6,948 nucleotides of DNA from DATARH01 sp050181375 (GCA_050181375.1 JBFXDF010000211.1:1-6948), one strand, 5' to 3'; positions 1-6,395 are shown, counted from the first letter of the stretch. A program made the numbers and translations. Notes: generated from the sequence alone by a model not told the origin.

Positions 1-745
1 CCGCGACAAAGTCTGGCAGCGAGGCGAGACCGAGCCCGCTCTTTACAGCCCGCAGCATTCCGTACGTGTTGTTGACGGTCAGGATCGGCCGGCGGTCGCG
101 TCCCGGCCGCGCGCCGAGGTCGATCAGCCAATTCATTCCCTGAACCGGCGGCCGGGCATCCTCGCCGTAAGCGATCAGCCGATGCTCGTCGAGGTCTTCG
201 GGGCGCTGCGGCGCGCCGTGCTTTTTCAGATATTCGGGCGCGCCATAGATATGGACCTGGACGCTGACCAGGTGCCGCTGGATCAGGTCCGGTTGGCGCG
301 GCGGCGACATGCGGATCGCGACGTCGGCCTCGCGCATCGACAGATCGAGCTCGGAATCGTCGACGACGAGACTGACCTGGATCTCGGGATAGAGGTCGAG
401 AAACTCGCGGATGCGCGGGGTCAGCCAGATCGAACCGAAGGCCACCGTGGTGGTGATCTTCAGCGGCCCCTTCGGGCGGTCCTTGGATTCGGAAATCAGG
501 CTTTCCGACATCGCCAGCTTGGCGAATACCTCGCGCGCCGTCTTGAACAGCAGCTCACCCTGCTCGGTCAGAATCAGACCGCGCGCGTGCCGGTGAAACA
601 GCGGCACGCTGAGGCTTTCCTCGAGCGCGCTGATCTGCCGGCTGACCGCCGATTGGCTCAAATTGAGCGCCTCGCCGGCATGCGTGAAGCTGCCCGCCTC
701 GGCGACGGCGTGAAAAACCCGTAACTTGTCCCAATCCATCGCCAT
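1..745 (-). CDS. LysR-family transcriptional regulator, 3' end cut by window edge
   Basis: This is a LysR-type DNA-binding regulator, read by translating the minus strand from position 745. The first 248 codons are open and run off the window; a typical family member is about 300 residues, so roughly the last 50 are missing. The N-terminus holds the winged helix-turn-helix at about residues 7-66 (MDWDKLRVFHAV, then SFTHAGEALNLSQSAVSRQI and PLFHRHARGLILTEQG). The periplasmic-binding-protein-like effector domain begins near residue 93 (PLKITTTVAFGSIWLTPRI) and resembles the CrgA-like subgroup. I chose the ATG at 745 because GAGGG lies seven bases upstream; the in-frame ATG at 739 is only two codons later and is possible, but its spacing is poorer. 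It lies 53 bases downstream of trxB on the same strand and may share its transcript. Its effector and targets cannot be read from the sequence. LysR regulators usually regulate themselves or a neighbour. Confidence 0.93.
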   Translation of the reverse strand, partial: MAMDWDKLRVFHAVAEAGSFTHAGEALNLSQSAVSRQISALEESLSVPLFHRHARGLILTEQGELLFKTAREVFAKLAMSESLISESKDRPKGPLKITTTVAFGSIWLTPRIREFLDLYPEIQVSLVVDDSELDLSMREADVAIRMSPPRQPDLIQRHLVSVQVHIYGAPEYLKKHGAPQRPEDLDEHRLIAYGEDARPPVQGMNWLIDLGARPGRDRRPILTVNNTYGMLRAVKSGLGLASLPDFVA

Positions 746-749
746 GTTC

Positions 750-774
750 TTGCCCTCGGGGTTTTGCCCTCGGG
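750..774. repeat. Two direct copies of an 11-bp unit in the lysR leader
   Basis: The plus-strand sequence TTGCCCTCGGG occurs at 750-760 and again at 764-774, a period of 14 bases. On the lysR strand each copy carries GAGGG, so the leader holds two Shine-Dalgarno-like cores. Only the one nearer the ATG at 745 is correctly spaced. It may be a short duplication or a pair of protein-binding half-sites; the sequence alone does not decide. Confidence 0.6.
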
Positions 775-786
775 AGGTGTCCTCCC
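772..786 (-). other. Small hairpin between trxB and lysR
   Basis: GGGAGG at 772-777 and CCTCCC at 781-786 are perfect inverted repeats around a three-base loop. The hairpin begins about a dozen bases past the trxB stop on the transcribed strand. No U-tract follows, so it is not a convincing intrinsic terminator. It may protect the trxB 3' end, or the pairing may be chance in G/C-rich DNA. Confidence 0.3.
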
Positions 787-798
787 TGCGTCCCGGCG

Positions 799-1770
799 CT
801 ACTCGGCGGCGCGCGCCGCCGCCATATCTTCCTGCGCCGCGATAAATTTCTCCGCCTCGAGCGCGGCCATGCAGCCGAGACCCGCCGCCGTCACCGCCTG
901 CCGGAACACCTTGTCCTTGACATCGCCGGCCGCGAAGACCCCGGGGATCGCGGTGGCGGTCGAATCGGGGTCGGTCACGACGTAGCCGTCGGGATCGAGC
1001 GGCAGCTGGCCGACGACCAGTTCGGTCACCGGCGTATGGCCGATCGCGACAAACACGCCGTCGCAGGCGCGTTCGGTAACGGCGCCGGTGCGGACATTGC
1101 GCAGACGGACCCCGGTCACTTCGGGCGGCTCGGCGATCCCGACGATCTCGTGGACGACGCTATCCCAGACAATGTCGATCTTCGGATTGCGGAACAGCCG
1201 GTCCTGCAGGATTTTCTCGGCCCGCAACCGGTCGCGGCGGTGGATCAGGGTCACGCGGCTTGCATGGTTGGTCAGATAGATCGCTTCCTCGACCGCGGTA
1301 TTGCCGCCGCCGACGACGATCACCTCCTTGTCGCGGAAAAAGAACCCGTCACAGGTCGCGCAGGCCGACACGCCGAATCCGCGGAACGCCGCTTCTCCCG
1401 GAACCCCGAGCCAGCGCGCCTGGGCGCCGGTCGCGAGGATGACGGTCTGGCCGACATAGCGGTCGCCCGAATCGCCGGTCGCGACGAACGGCCGGCGCGA
1501 CAGGTCGAGCGCGTTGATCTGATCGAGAACGATGCGGGTCCCGACATGCTCGGCCTGCTTCTGCATCTGCTCCATCAGCCAGGGGCCTTGGATGATGTCG
1601 GCGAAGCCGGGGTAGTTTTCGACGTCGGTGGTGATCGTCAGCTGCCCGCCGGGCTGCATTCCGGTCACCAGCAATGGCTGCAGATTGGCGCGCGCGGCGT
1701 AGATCGCGGCGGTATAGCCGGCTGGCCCGGCGCCGATGATCAGGACTTTGCTGTGATGCTCCTCGGCCAT
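799..1770 (-). CDS. trxB: Thioredoxin-disulfide reductase
   Basis: This FAD enzyme uses NADPH to reduce thioredoxin in the cytoplasm, supplying electrons for ribonucleotide reductase, peroxiredoxins and disulfide repair. At 323 residues it matches the usual low-molecular-weight bacterial enzyme. The N-terminal FAD-binding motif GAGPAGYTAAIYAA is at about 13-26. The redox-active dithiol CATC is at 137-140, followed by DGFFF. The NADPH-binding motif GGGNTAVEEA is at 154-163, with HRRDRLRAEK at 177-186 matching the NADPH 2'-phosphate site, and the second FAD motif GVFAAGDV is at 277-284. All key residues are intact. The short C-terminal tail is Ala/Glu-rich. The start at 1770 is followed directly by the family-typical HSKVLIIGAGPAG; GGAG lies 12 bases upstream, slightly farther than ideal. 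The gene has an 89-base upstream gap containing its own promoter candidate, and lysR follows 53 bases after its TAG stop. Confidence 0.98.
   Translation of the reverse strand: MAEEHHSKVLIIGAGPAGYTAAIYAARANLQPLLVTGMQPGGQLTITTDVENYPGFADIIQGPWLMEQMQKQAEHVGTRIVLDQINALDLSRRPFVATGDSGDRYVGQTVILATGAQARWLGVPGEAAFRGFGVSACATCDGFFFRDKEVIVVGGGNTAVEEAIYLTNHASRVTLIHRRDRLRAEKILQDRLFRNPKIDIVWDSVVHEIVGIAEPPEVTGVRLRNVRTGAVTERACDGVFVAIGHTPVTELVVGQLPLDPDGYVVTDPDSTATAIPGVFAAGDVKDKVFRQAVTAAGLGCMAALEAEKFIAAQEDMAAARAAE
804..821. repeat. 18-bp perfect palindrome at the 3' end of trxB
   Basis: CGGCGGCGCGCGCCGCCG at 804-821 is exactly its own reverse complement. It encodes the Ala/Arg-rich last codons of trxB and ends two bases from the stop codon. 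The transcript could fold into a very stable G/C stem here. Low-complexity Ala/Arg codons in G/C-rich DNA produce such palindromes easily, so a function is not implied. Confidence 0.6.
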
Positions 1771-1859
1771 GCCGTGCGTCTACTCCGGAGAAAATATCGA
1801 TTCGACAAAAGAATATAGCATCCTAGGCGGCCGCGGCGAGAACGAGCCCGGATTTCCGG
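1771..1859 (-). promoter_or_regulatory. Candidate trxB promoter with extended -10
   Basis: The gap upstream of trxB has a sharp A/T-rich island at about 1788-1820 inside otherwise very G/C-rich DNA. On the minus strand it reads TGCTATATT (plus positions 1820-1812): a TG extension plus a hexamer matching TATAAT at five of six positions, as in extended -10 promoters. I found no good -35 at 16-18 bases, which extended -10 promoters tolerate. Transcription would start near 1805, giving a leader of about 35 bases with GGAG before the ATG. This suggests that trxB can be expressed independently of the upstream genes. Confidence 0.45.
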
Positions 1860-3779
1860 TCAAAAGCCGAACATGTGGTCGAGGCTGAACGCGCCGCCGC
1901 GGCCGAGGAGCCCATGGTAACCGAACAGGCGGCATGTCGCGTCGCGGACGATCGCATAAGCGCGCCCTCCGGCGCGGGCGCGGGTGTCGGCATCGAACAG
2001 CTCGCGATAACGGAACAGAAGCGACCCCGAACACGGTATCGCCAGAGCGGCGCGCGCGATCTCGCTGCCCGACCCGTCGTGCAGGATGATCTCGGTCGCG
2101 CTGACCGGCCGCCACGGGCGCGAGGCCGGGTAGATCAGATGGCAGAGCGTGTCGTAATGGCCTTCTCCGAGCCGCAGAAACAGCCGCGTCGAGAGACCCG
2201 GAGGAGGGCCGCTGTAGGATTGCGGCTCGCCGCGGTAAACCAGCAGCGTATTGAACACGTGCGCGCCGAAGCTGGTCTCGGCGGCGTGCCGACTGGCGCG
2301 GTGACGATAGCGGAACAGCGCGTGCAGCCAGCCGTCGCCGGCGCCGCCCTGCGTGAAATCGTAGACCAGCTCGACGTGCCCGTAATCGCCCCCCAGCGCC
2401 GCGCCAAAGCCGCGTTCCTCGCCGACGGACAGCGCGACCGCGTGGTCGCGCGGCAGGCGGCCGAGCCGCTGTCGCGCCACCTCGTTCCCGCCGCGATCAT
2501 AGACCAGCGCGGCCACCGGCAGCTCTGCCTGCGCGACGGCCATCGGGGTCGGCAGCAGCACGCTCTCCCACTCGGTTCCCGGCAGGACCGGGGCGGGCAG
2601 CAGATACCCCTTGCCGAGCAGCCGGTCGAGGTCGGGCAAAGCGGGATCGGGGCGGAGATCGGCGCGCTCGACATTGACATGCGCGATGCGGCGCCGCTCG
2701 CCGGCAAGCACCTCGTAGCGCGGCCGGACGACATGCTTGCCGGCGCGCAATTCGATCTGGCGCGGCCAGGCGAGATCGGGCAGCAGCTCGCCGACATCGA
2801 CCGCGCGGCTCGCGAACGGCCCGAGCGGCTCGGGCAGCGTGACGACGCGCTCCTCGCCCATCGGGTTGAGCCCGATCGCGCCGGACGGGATCGGCGTCGG
2901 ATGACTGTTCTGCACCCATAGAATGACGCGCTCGCCCGCCGCCGGCGCGGGCAGCCCGGCATAGCGATCGGCCGGCCAGGCGTTCGCGTCGTGCGTGCAG
3001 GACAAGCCGCTGTCCGGCACCGCGCGGGAATCGCCGAATACGTCGAGGGCGTATTTCACCACGTCGTGCCCGGCCGCGCCGACCACATGCAGGAACAGTT
3101 GCCCCGCGAAGTCGCCGGTCGAGAAGCGCGCCCGCACATCGCGGCTGTCGATCGCGATCATGGCCCCGGCCTCGCGGCAATCCTCGGACCATTCGGCGAT
3201 CATCCTTCCCGAATCGTCGAACAGGGTGAGCCAGCAGGCGACATTGCCCGCGCCATAGCCGGCCCAGTAATTCGCGGCGACGAGGCGCGTGTGCAGCGAT
3301 CCGGTGTCGCGAAAGAACGCGAAATTGGTCGCGAAATTCAATGGATCGAGATAGAGGCGGGGATTGGTCAGCCGGTCCGTCGGCAGCCGCATCGCGTCGA
3401 GGCTGAAGACCCGCGCCGGTTCCGGCAGGGATGGCGCCAGCTGCATTATCAGCCGCTCGGCATCGAACGCCGCGACAAAGACGGAGCCGGCCCGGCTTGC
3501 CGGCAGCTCGGTCAGCGGGCGAGCGCGATGCCCGAGCAATTCGACGCCGATTCGGGCGACATCCTGCACATACACCGCATCGACGGCGGCGCGGCCGAAG
3601 CCGAAGATCTCGGCAAATCCGGCCGCCGCTCCGTGCGGATCGACGATCGCGATCGGGCCGGTTTGTTCGAGGCACGCGATCAGCGCGCGCGCCGAGGCCG
3701 CCGCGTGCGGGTGCGTCAACGCCTTGTACAGCGTGTTGCCGCCGCGGACATTGTCGAACGTCTCGATGCGCAAAGCCAT
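1860..3779 (-). CDS. Conserved-looking 639-residue protein of unknown function
   Basis: I do not recognise a characterised family. There is no signal peptide or membrane segment, so a cytoplasmic location is likely. Residues 1-130 look alpha/beta, with Rossmann-like hydrophobic strands (GPIAIVDPHG at 41-50, SVFVAAFDAERL at 99-110, RVFSLDAMRLP at 123-133). From about 145 onward the protein looks beta-rich, with dense unusual motifs: YLDPLNFATNFAFFRD (143-158), AANYWAGYGAG (168-178), GHDVVKYALDVFGD (237-250), SCTHDANAWPADRYAG (260-275), WVQNSHP (288-294), AGKHVVRPRYEV (346-357), RIAHVNVER (364-372), AETSFGAHVFNT (500-511), CRLFGYHGL (616-624) and FSLDHMFGF (631-639). The density of His, Cys, Trp and Tyr in these blocks is typical of conserved functional residues. 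The ATG at 3779 has only a weak ribosome site (GGTG about 12 bases upstream). The gene follows the tandem-PAP2 gene after 69 bases on the same strand, so cotranscription is likely. A binding or catalytic role linked to the neighbouring envelope genes is possible but unproven. Confidence 0.85.
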   Translation of the reverse strand: MALRIETFDNVRGGNTLYKALTHPHAAASARALIACLEQTGPIAIVDPHGAAAGFAEIFGFGRAAVDAVYVQDVARIGVELLGHRARPLTELPASRAGSVFVAAFDAERLIMQLAPSLPEPARVFSLDAMRLPTDRLTNPRLYLDPLNFATNFAFFRDTGSLHTRLVAANYWAGYGAGNVACWLTLFDDSGRMIAEWSEDCREAGAMIAIDSRDVRARFSTGDFAGQLFLHVVGAAGHDVVKYALDVFGDSRAVPDSGLSCTHDANAWPADRYAGLPAPAAGERVILWVQNSHPTPIPSGAIGLNPMGEERVVTLPEPLGPFASRAVDVGELLPDLAWPRQIELRAGKHVVRPRYEVLAGERRRIAHVNVERADLRPDPALPDLDRLLGKGYLLPAPVLPGTEWESVLLPTPMAVAQAELPVAALVYDRGGNEVARQRLGRLPRDHAVALSVGEERGFGAALGGDYGHVELVYDFTQGGAGDGWLHALFRYRHRASRHAAETSFGAHVFNTLLVYRGEPQSYSGPPPGLSTRLFLRLGEGHYDTLCHLIYPASRPWRPVSATEIILHDGSGSEIARAALAIPCSGSLLFRYRELFDADTRARAGGRAYAIVRDATCRLFGYHGLLGRGGAFSLDHMFGF

Positions 3780-3848
3780 GCACGGACACTACACCGCGAC
3801 GGGGCCGGGCGCAGCACCGGCTCCGCCCTGGTTCTCAGGGTCGCGCCT

Positions 3849-5270
3849 TCAAGGGATTTGCAGCACCGGCGCCGGTATCGCGCCACGTCCGGGCGGCAGC
3901 TTCACCCGGAATCGGGTGAAGCCGGCGGCGACGGCGCGGGTGACCAGGATCGCGACGAACCCGCCGACCGCGACATCGCTCAGATAATGGGCGCCGGTCA
4001 CCACCCGGCTCGCCGCGACCACGCAAGCGAGCGCGATATAAAACAACACGTGGCGCGGCCACAGGCACCACAGCGCCGTCGCAAGGGCCGCCACGGCCGC
4101 GGTATGGCCCGACGGGAACGACCAATAATCGGCGGCGAGACCGAACCAGCTGAAATCATAAGTGCCGTCGGCGAACAGCAGCTTCGGGCGGGTGCGGCCG
4201 AACACGACCTTGAGCAGATCGACCGCGAGCCCCGAGGCGCCGATAGAGATCAGCAGAAAGGCCGGGACGAGCGCGGCCTCGCGCATCCGGTCGGCCCATG
4301 GCCGCAATCCCGGCAGCAGGCCGCCCCAGCGCAGCGCGGCGAAGGCGGCGCCAAACACGACAAGATACGGCGTCCCGAAGCCGAGGCGCTGGATTGCCTC
4401 GGCGGCTGGCTTCCATTCGGGATGAACGTGCAGGAAGAGGGCAAGCGGGCGGTCGATCCACAGGACCGCCGCCAGCATAACGAGCGCTGTTGCGGCGGTC
4501 CATGCCGCGACGCGCCCGGCGGGCGACTGGCAAAGATCAACCGCCAGACTGCGTCCCAATCCGGCCACCTTCCCGGCGGCGCGATAAATGCGCCGCGCGG
4601 CGGGGCCGGCGAGCAGGTCGCGCGCGACGAGCGCCTCATAGAGCAGCCAGCTCGTCGCGGTGACGATCAGTCCGGCGTAAACGACGTCCGACAGGAAATG
4701 GGCCCCGGCCGCCATCCGCGCGATCCCGATGAGCGCGCCAAAGCCGAGCGCGGTCGCGATCGCGAGCCGTTTGCGCCGGCCGGAGGGCAGGAGGAAAGCG
4801 AAGCTTACGAGCGAAAACGCCAGCGCGGCGTGACCCGAGACAAAGGCGCAATTGCGCTCGCATTGCGTGGCAGGCAGCGGCGCCGGGGTGAACTCACGCG
4901 CGCCGCCGAACGCCTCGATCTGGGACGGCCGCGCCCGCCCCCAATGGTCTTTCAGCACCGTGTTGGCGACCAGCCCCGGACCGAGCACGGTCGCGGCGAC
5001 AAGGAACACGAGCGCCCTGCGGTCGAGGCGCCACAGCGGAAGTCCAATCAGCAGCAGCCACAGCGCGCCGAGCGCGGTGATCCCGACGATCAGCCTTGTG
5101 ATCCACGGGACCGCGCCCTCGACGATGACAAGCGGCGCCCAGCCGGCGAGCGGAAACCCCTGGCCGGGCGCATAGAAAAGCCCCGTCACGGCGAGATCGA
5201 TTGCCGGCACGAACAGGAACAGGAGGCCCAGCAGCAGCCATGTTCCGAGAAAGACGCCCGCCAGCTTCAT
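3849..5270 (-). CDS. Membrane protein with two tandem PAP2-type lipid phosphatase domains
   Basis: A 473-residue integral membrane protein carrying two complete type-2 phosphatidic-acid-phosphatase (PAP2) units, so about twice the usual single-domain length. Domain 1 (about 1-212) shows KDHWGRARP (K107, R114, P115), FVSGHA (S145, G146, H147) and R185...H191...D195. Domain 2 (about 254-450) shows KVVFGRTRP (K354, R361, P362), FPSGHT (P386-H389) and SR at 421-422 with H428 and D432. Both catalytic triads are intact. Each unit shows about six hydrophobic segments (roughly 5-25, 57-79, 86-106, 143-161, 168-186, 192-212, then 255-273, 300-315, 332-353, 388-403, 406-420, 430-450), joined by a basic linker at about 213-253. 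PAP2 membrane enzymes remove phosphate from lipids such as undecaprenyl diphosphate, phosphatidylglycerol phosphate or lipid A, usually at the periplasmic face; the substrate here is unknown. Domain 1 also has a CxxxC pair (C137, C141) just before its SGH motif. The ATG at 5270 overlaps the upstream ELM1 stop by four bases, supporting translational coupling. Confidence 0.93.
   Translation of the reverse strand: MKLAGVFLGTWLLLGLLFLFVPAIDLAVTGLFYAPGQGFPLAGWAPLVIVEGAVPWITRLIVGITALGALWLLLIGLPLWRLDRRALVFLVAATVLGPGLVANTVLKDHWGRARPSQIEAFGGAREFTPAPLPATQCERNCAFVSGHAALAFSLVSFAFLLPSGRRKRLAIATALGFGALIGIARMAAGAHFLSDVVYAGLIVTATSWLLYEALVARDLLAGPAARRIYRAAGKVAGLGRSLAVDLCQSPAGRVAAWTAATALVMLAAVLWIDRPLALFLHVHPEWKPAAEAIQRLGFGTPYLVVFGAAFAALRWGGLLPGLRPWADRMREAALVPAFLLISIGASGLAVDLLKVVFGRTRPKLLFADGTYDFSWFGLAADYWSFPSGHTAAVAALATALWCLWPRHVLFYIALACVVAASRVVTGAHYLSDVAVGGFVAILVTRAVAAGFTRFRVKLPPGRGAIPAPVLQIP
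3899..3922. repeat. 10-bp perfect inverted repeat inside the 3' end of the tandem-PAP2 gene
   Basis: GCTTCACCCG at 3899-3908 and CGGGTGAAGC at 3913-3922 are perfect reverse complements around the four-base loop GAAT. The element lies about 50 bases before the PAP2 stop and encodes part of the cytoplasmic-looking tail GFTRFRVKL. No U-tract follows on the minus strand, so it is not an intrinsic terminator by itself. It could form a stable mRNA hairpin between this gene and the next. A second, shorter palindrome, ACCGGCGCCGGT, lies nearby at 3865-3876. Confidence 0.6.
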
Positions 5271-6310
5271 GCGGCCTGTACCCGTTCTTCCCGTTGCGAC
5301 AGGCGGGCGGCGATGAGGCGGCGCAACGCCGCCCCAGCCCGCGCCGTGTCGTCGGGCGGACGATAGTGCCAGTCCTCGATGTCGCCGGCAAACGGCCGCG
5401 TGATGCCGGATTCGCGCATCGCCGCGTGAAATCGCGCGAATTTCGCGTCGCCGCCGGGCAGATCGACGATATGCACCGGCTTGCCGGTGGCGGCCGCCTC
5501 GCTGATCATCGACACCGAATCGGCCGTGACGACCAGCGCGTCGGCGACGGCGAGATAGGCGTAATAGGGGTTTTCTCCCGTCCCATCCCAGACCTGACCC
5601 GGCACTCCGGCGAGCCGCTCGCGCAGCAGCGCCACGCCCGGCGCTCCGGTGCGCCGCGACGGCGTCGCCACGACCGAACCGCCGCGCCGCCCGATCGCCG
5701 CCGCGATCCGGCCGGCGATATCGGCAAGCGTTGCCGCGTCGAGCCGATAGGTGGCGTTGGCGCCGCCGATCAGGACGCCGACAATCGGCCTCTTCAGCTC
5801 CGCGAGCCCTGGAAAACGGCGGCGCTCAGCGGCGAGAAAGGCGGGGGTGACGCGATGGACGGCACCATCGGTGACCAGCACGCGCGGTCCGCGCAGCCGG
5901 TCGTGCCGCGGCACGATCATCAGATCGAAGCGGTCCCGCCCGAAACGCGGGTCCTGGATGTGCGCGGCGATTGTCCGGCCGCCGCTCGCGCGCCTGATCG
6001 CCAGCGCCGGCCGAACCGCGTTGCGGCCGCAGCCGATCACGGCATCGGGCCAGGGCGGCGACAGGCGCCGGCCCGATTGCGGGGGATCCGCCAGCCTGAC
6101 CCCGTGCAGCGGGGCGATCCACAACGACGGCGCCGCCCAGCTCCACGGCCGCCGCACCGCCAGCGGCTTTTCGGCATACGCAAAGCCGGTTGCCTCGGCC
6201 ACCCCGAGCGCCTGGCTGGCCATGCCGGCCTTGCCGTCATGCAGGACCCAGACGATCGGAGCCGCTCCGACCGTCGCGGGGTCGGTGACGAAGAGGGACG
6301 GCGCGACCAT
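5267..6310 (-). CDS. ELM1-family (DUF1022) GT-B-fold protein
   Basis: This 347-residue protein belongs to the bacterial family related to the plant mitochondrial fission factor ELM1 (COG3660, PF06258), whose fold resembles GT-B glycosyltransferases. Family motifs in order: WVLHDGKAGMASQALGVAEA (21-40), GCGRNAVRPALAIRR (93-107), AHIQDPRFGRDRFDLMIVP (116-134) with HDRLRGPRVLVTDGAVHRVT (136-155), VLIGGANATYRL (179-190), then GENPYYAYLAVADALVVT (245-262) and ADSVSMISEAAATGKPVH (263-280). The last block corresponds to the donor-binding region in GT-B enzymes. The biochemical function of bacterial members is not established; a role in handling a nucleotide-sugar or envelope glycan is inference. There is no signal peptide, so it is probably cytoplasmic or membrane-associated. 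The ATG at 6310 is the first possible ATG, since an in-frame TAA lies 12 bases upstream; the ribosome site is weak. Its TGA overlaps the ATG of the tandem-PAP2 gene. It is divergent from the Lrp/AsnC regulator. Confidence 0.93.
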   Translation of the reverse strand: MVAPSLFVTDPATVGAAPIVWVLHDGKAGMASQALGVAEATGFAYAEKPLAVRRPWSWAAPSLWIAPLHGVRLADPPQSGRRLSPPWPDAVIGCGRNAVRPALAIRRASGGRTIAAHIQDPRFGRDRFDLMIVPRHDRLRGPRVLVTDGAVHRVTPAFLAAERRRFPGLAELKRPIVGVLIGGANATYRLDAATLADIAGRIAAAIGRRGGSVVATPSRRTGAPGVALLRERLAGVPGQVWDGTGENPYYAYLAVADALVVTADSVSMISEAAATGKPVHIVDLPGGDAKFARFHAAMRESGITRPFAGDIEDWHYRPPDDTARAGAALRRLIAARLSQREERVQAA

Positions 6311-6378
6311 GCGCCGGGTTTACGGAAACATCGCCGCCGCCGCAAGCCGGTGGATCGGGTCGCCGTGACGGTGGCAAC

Positions 6379-6395
6379 GCGCAACAAAATTGCGC
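6379..6395. promoter_or_regulatory. 17-bp palindrome in the lrp/ELM1 intergenic region, candidate operator
   Basis: GCGCAA (6379-6384), spacer CAAAA, and TTGCGC (6390-6395) form a perfect six-base inverted repeat with an A/T-rich centre. Lrp/AsnC regulators typically bind palindromes of about 15 bases with A/T-rich centres and often control their own gene. It lies 72 bases before the regulator's ATG and 69 bases before the ELM1 start, so it could serve both. Extra GCAAC (6374-6378) and GTTGC (6420-6424) half-sites flank it. Binding is inferred from position and form only. Confidence 0.45.

Noticed and set aside
1036..1818. A 260-codon plus-strand open frame opposite trxB
   Set aside because: It is antisense to trxB, whose motifs are complete; the product is Asp/Arg/Gly-rich with no recognisable fold.
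1822..1836. Overlapping CCTAGG, GCGGCCGC and CCGCGG sites in the trxB upstream gap, considered as a cloning scar or a regulatory palindrome
   Set aside because: The surrounding sequence is continuous, natural-looking G/C-rich DNA with no vector features; six- and eight-base G/C palindromes are common in such genomes.
1780..2115. A 111-codon minus-strand open frame reaching into the trxB upstream gap
   Set aside because: Most of it overlaps the C-terminus of the 639-residue protein out of frame. It is Arg/Pro-rich and runs through the A/T-rich promoter-like island.
1875..2921. A 348-codon plus-strand open frame opposite the 639-residue gene
   Set aside because: Its composition (Arg, Ala, Gln-rich) is that of a mirror frame. 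The minus-strand frame is longer and has structured hydrophobic strands and conserved-looking blocks.
2497..3789. A 430-codon minus-strand open frame overlapping the 639-residue gene in another frame
   Set aside because: It is Arg/Gly/Ala-dominated with no hydrophobic core pattern and conflicts with the better frame throughout.
3826..3840. Five-base hairpin (CCCTG-N5-CAGGG) just downstream of the PAP2 stop, considered as a terminator
   Set aside because: The stem is too short and no U-tract follows on the transcribed strand; such hairpins are expected by chance here.
2991..5366. A 791-codon open frame on the plus strand opposite the PAP2 and 639-residue genes
   Set aside because: It spans parts of three minus-strand genes with clear or conserved-looking motifs. 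Its product is a monotonous Arg/Gln/Asp/Gly-rich string without domains, which is what the antisense of G/C-biased codons gives.
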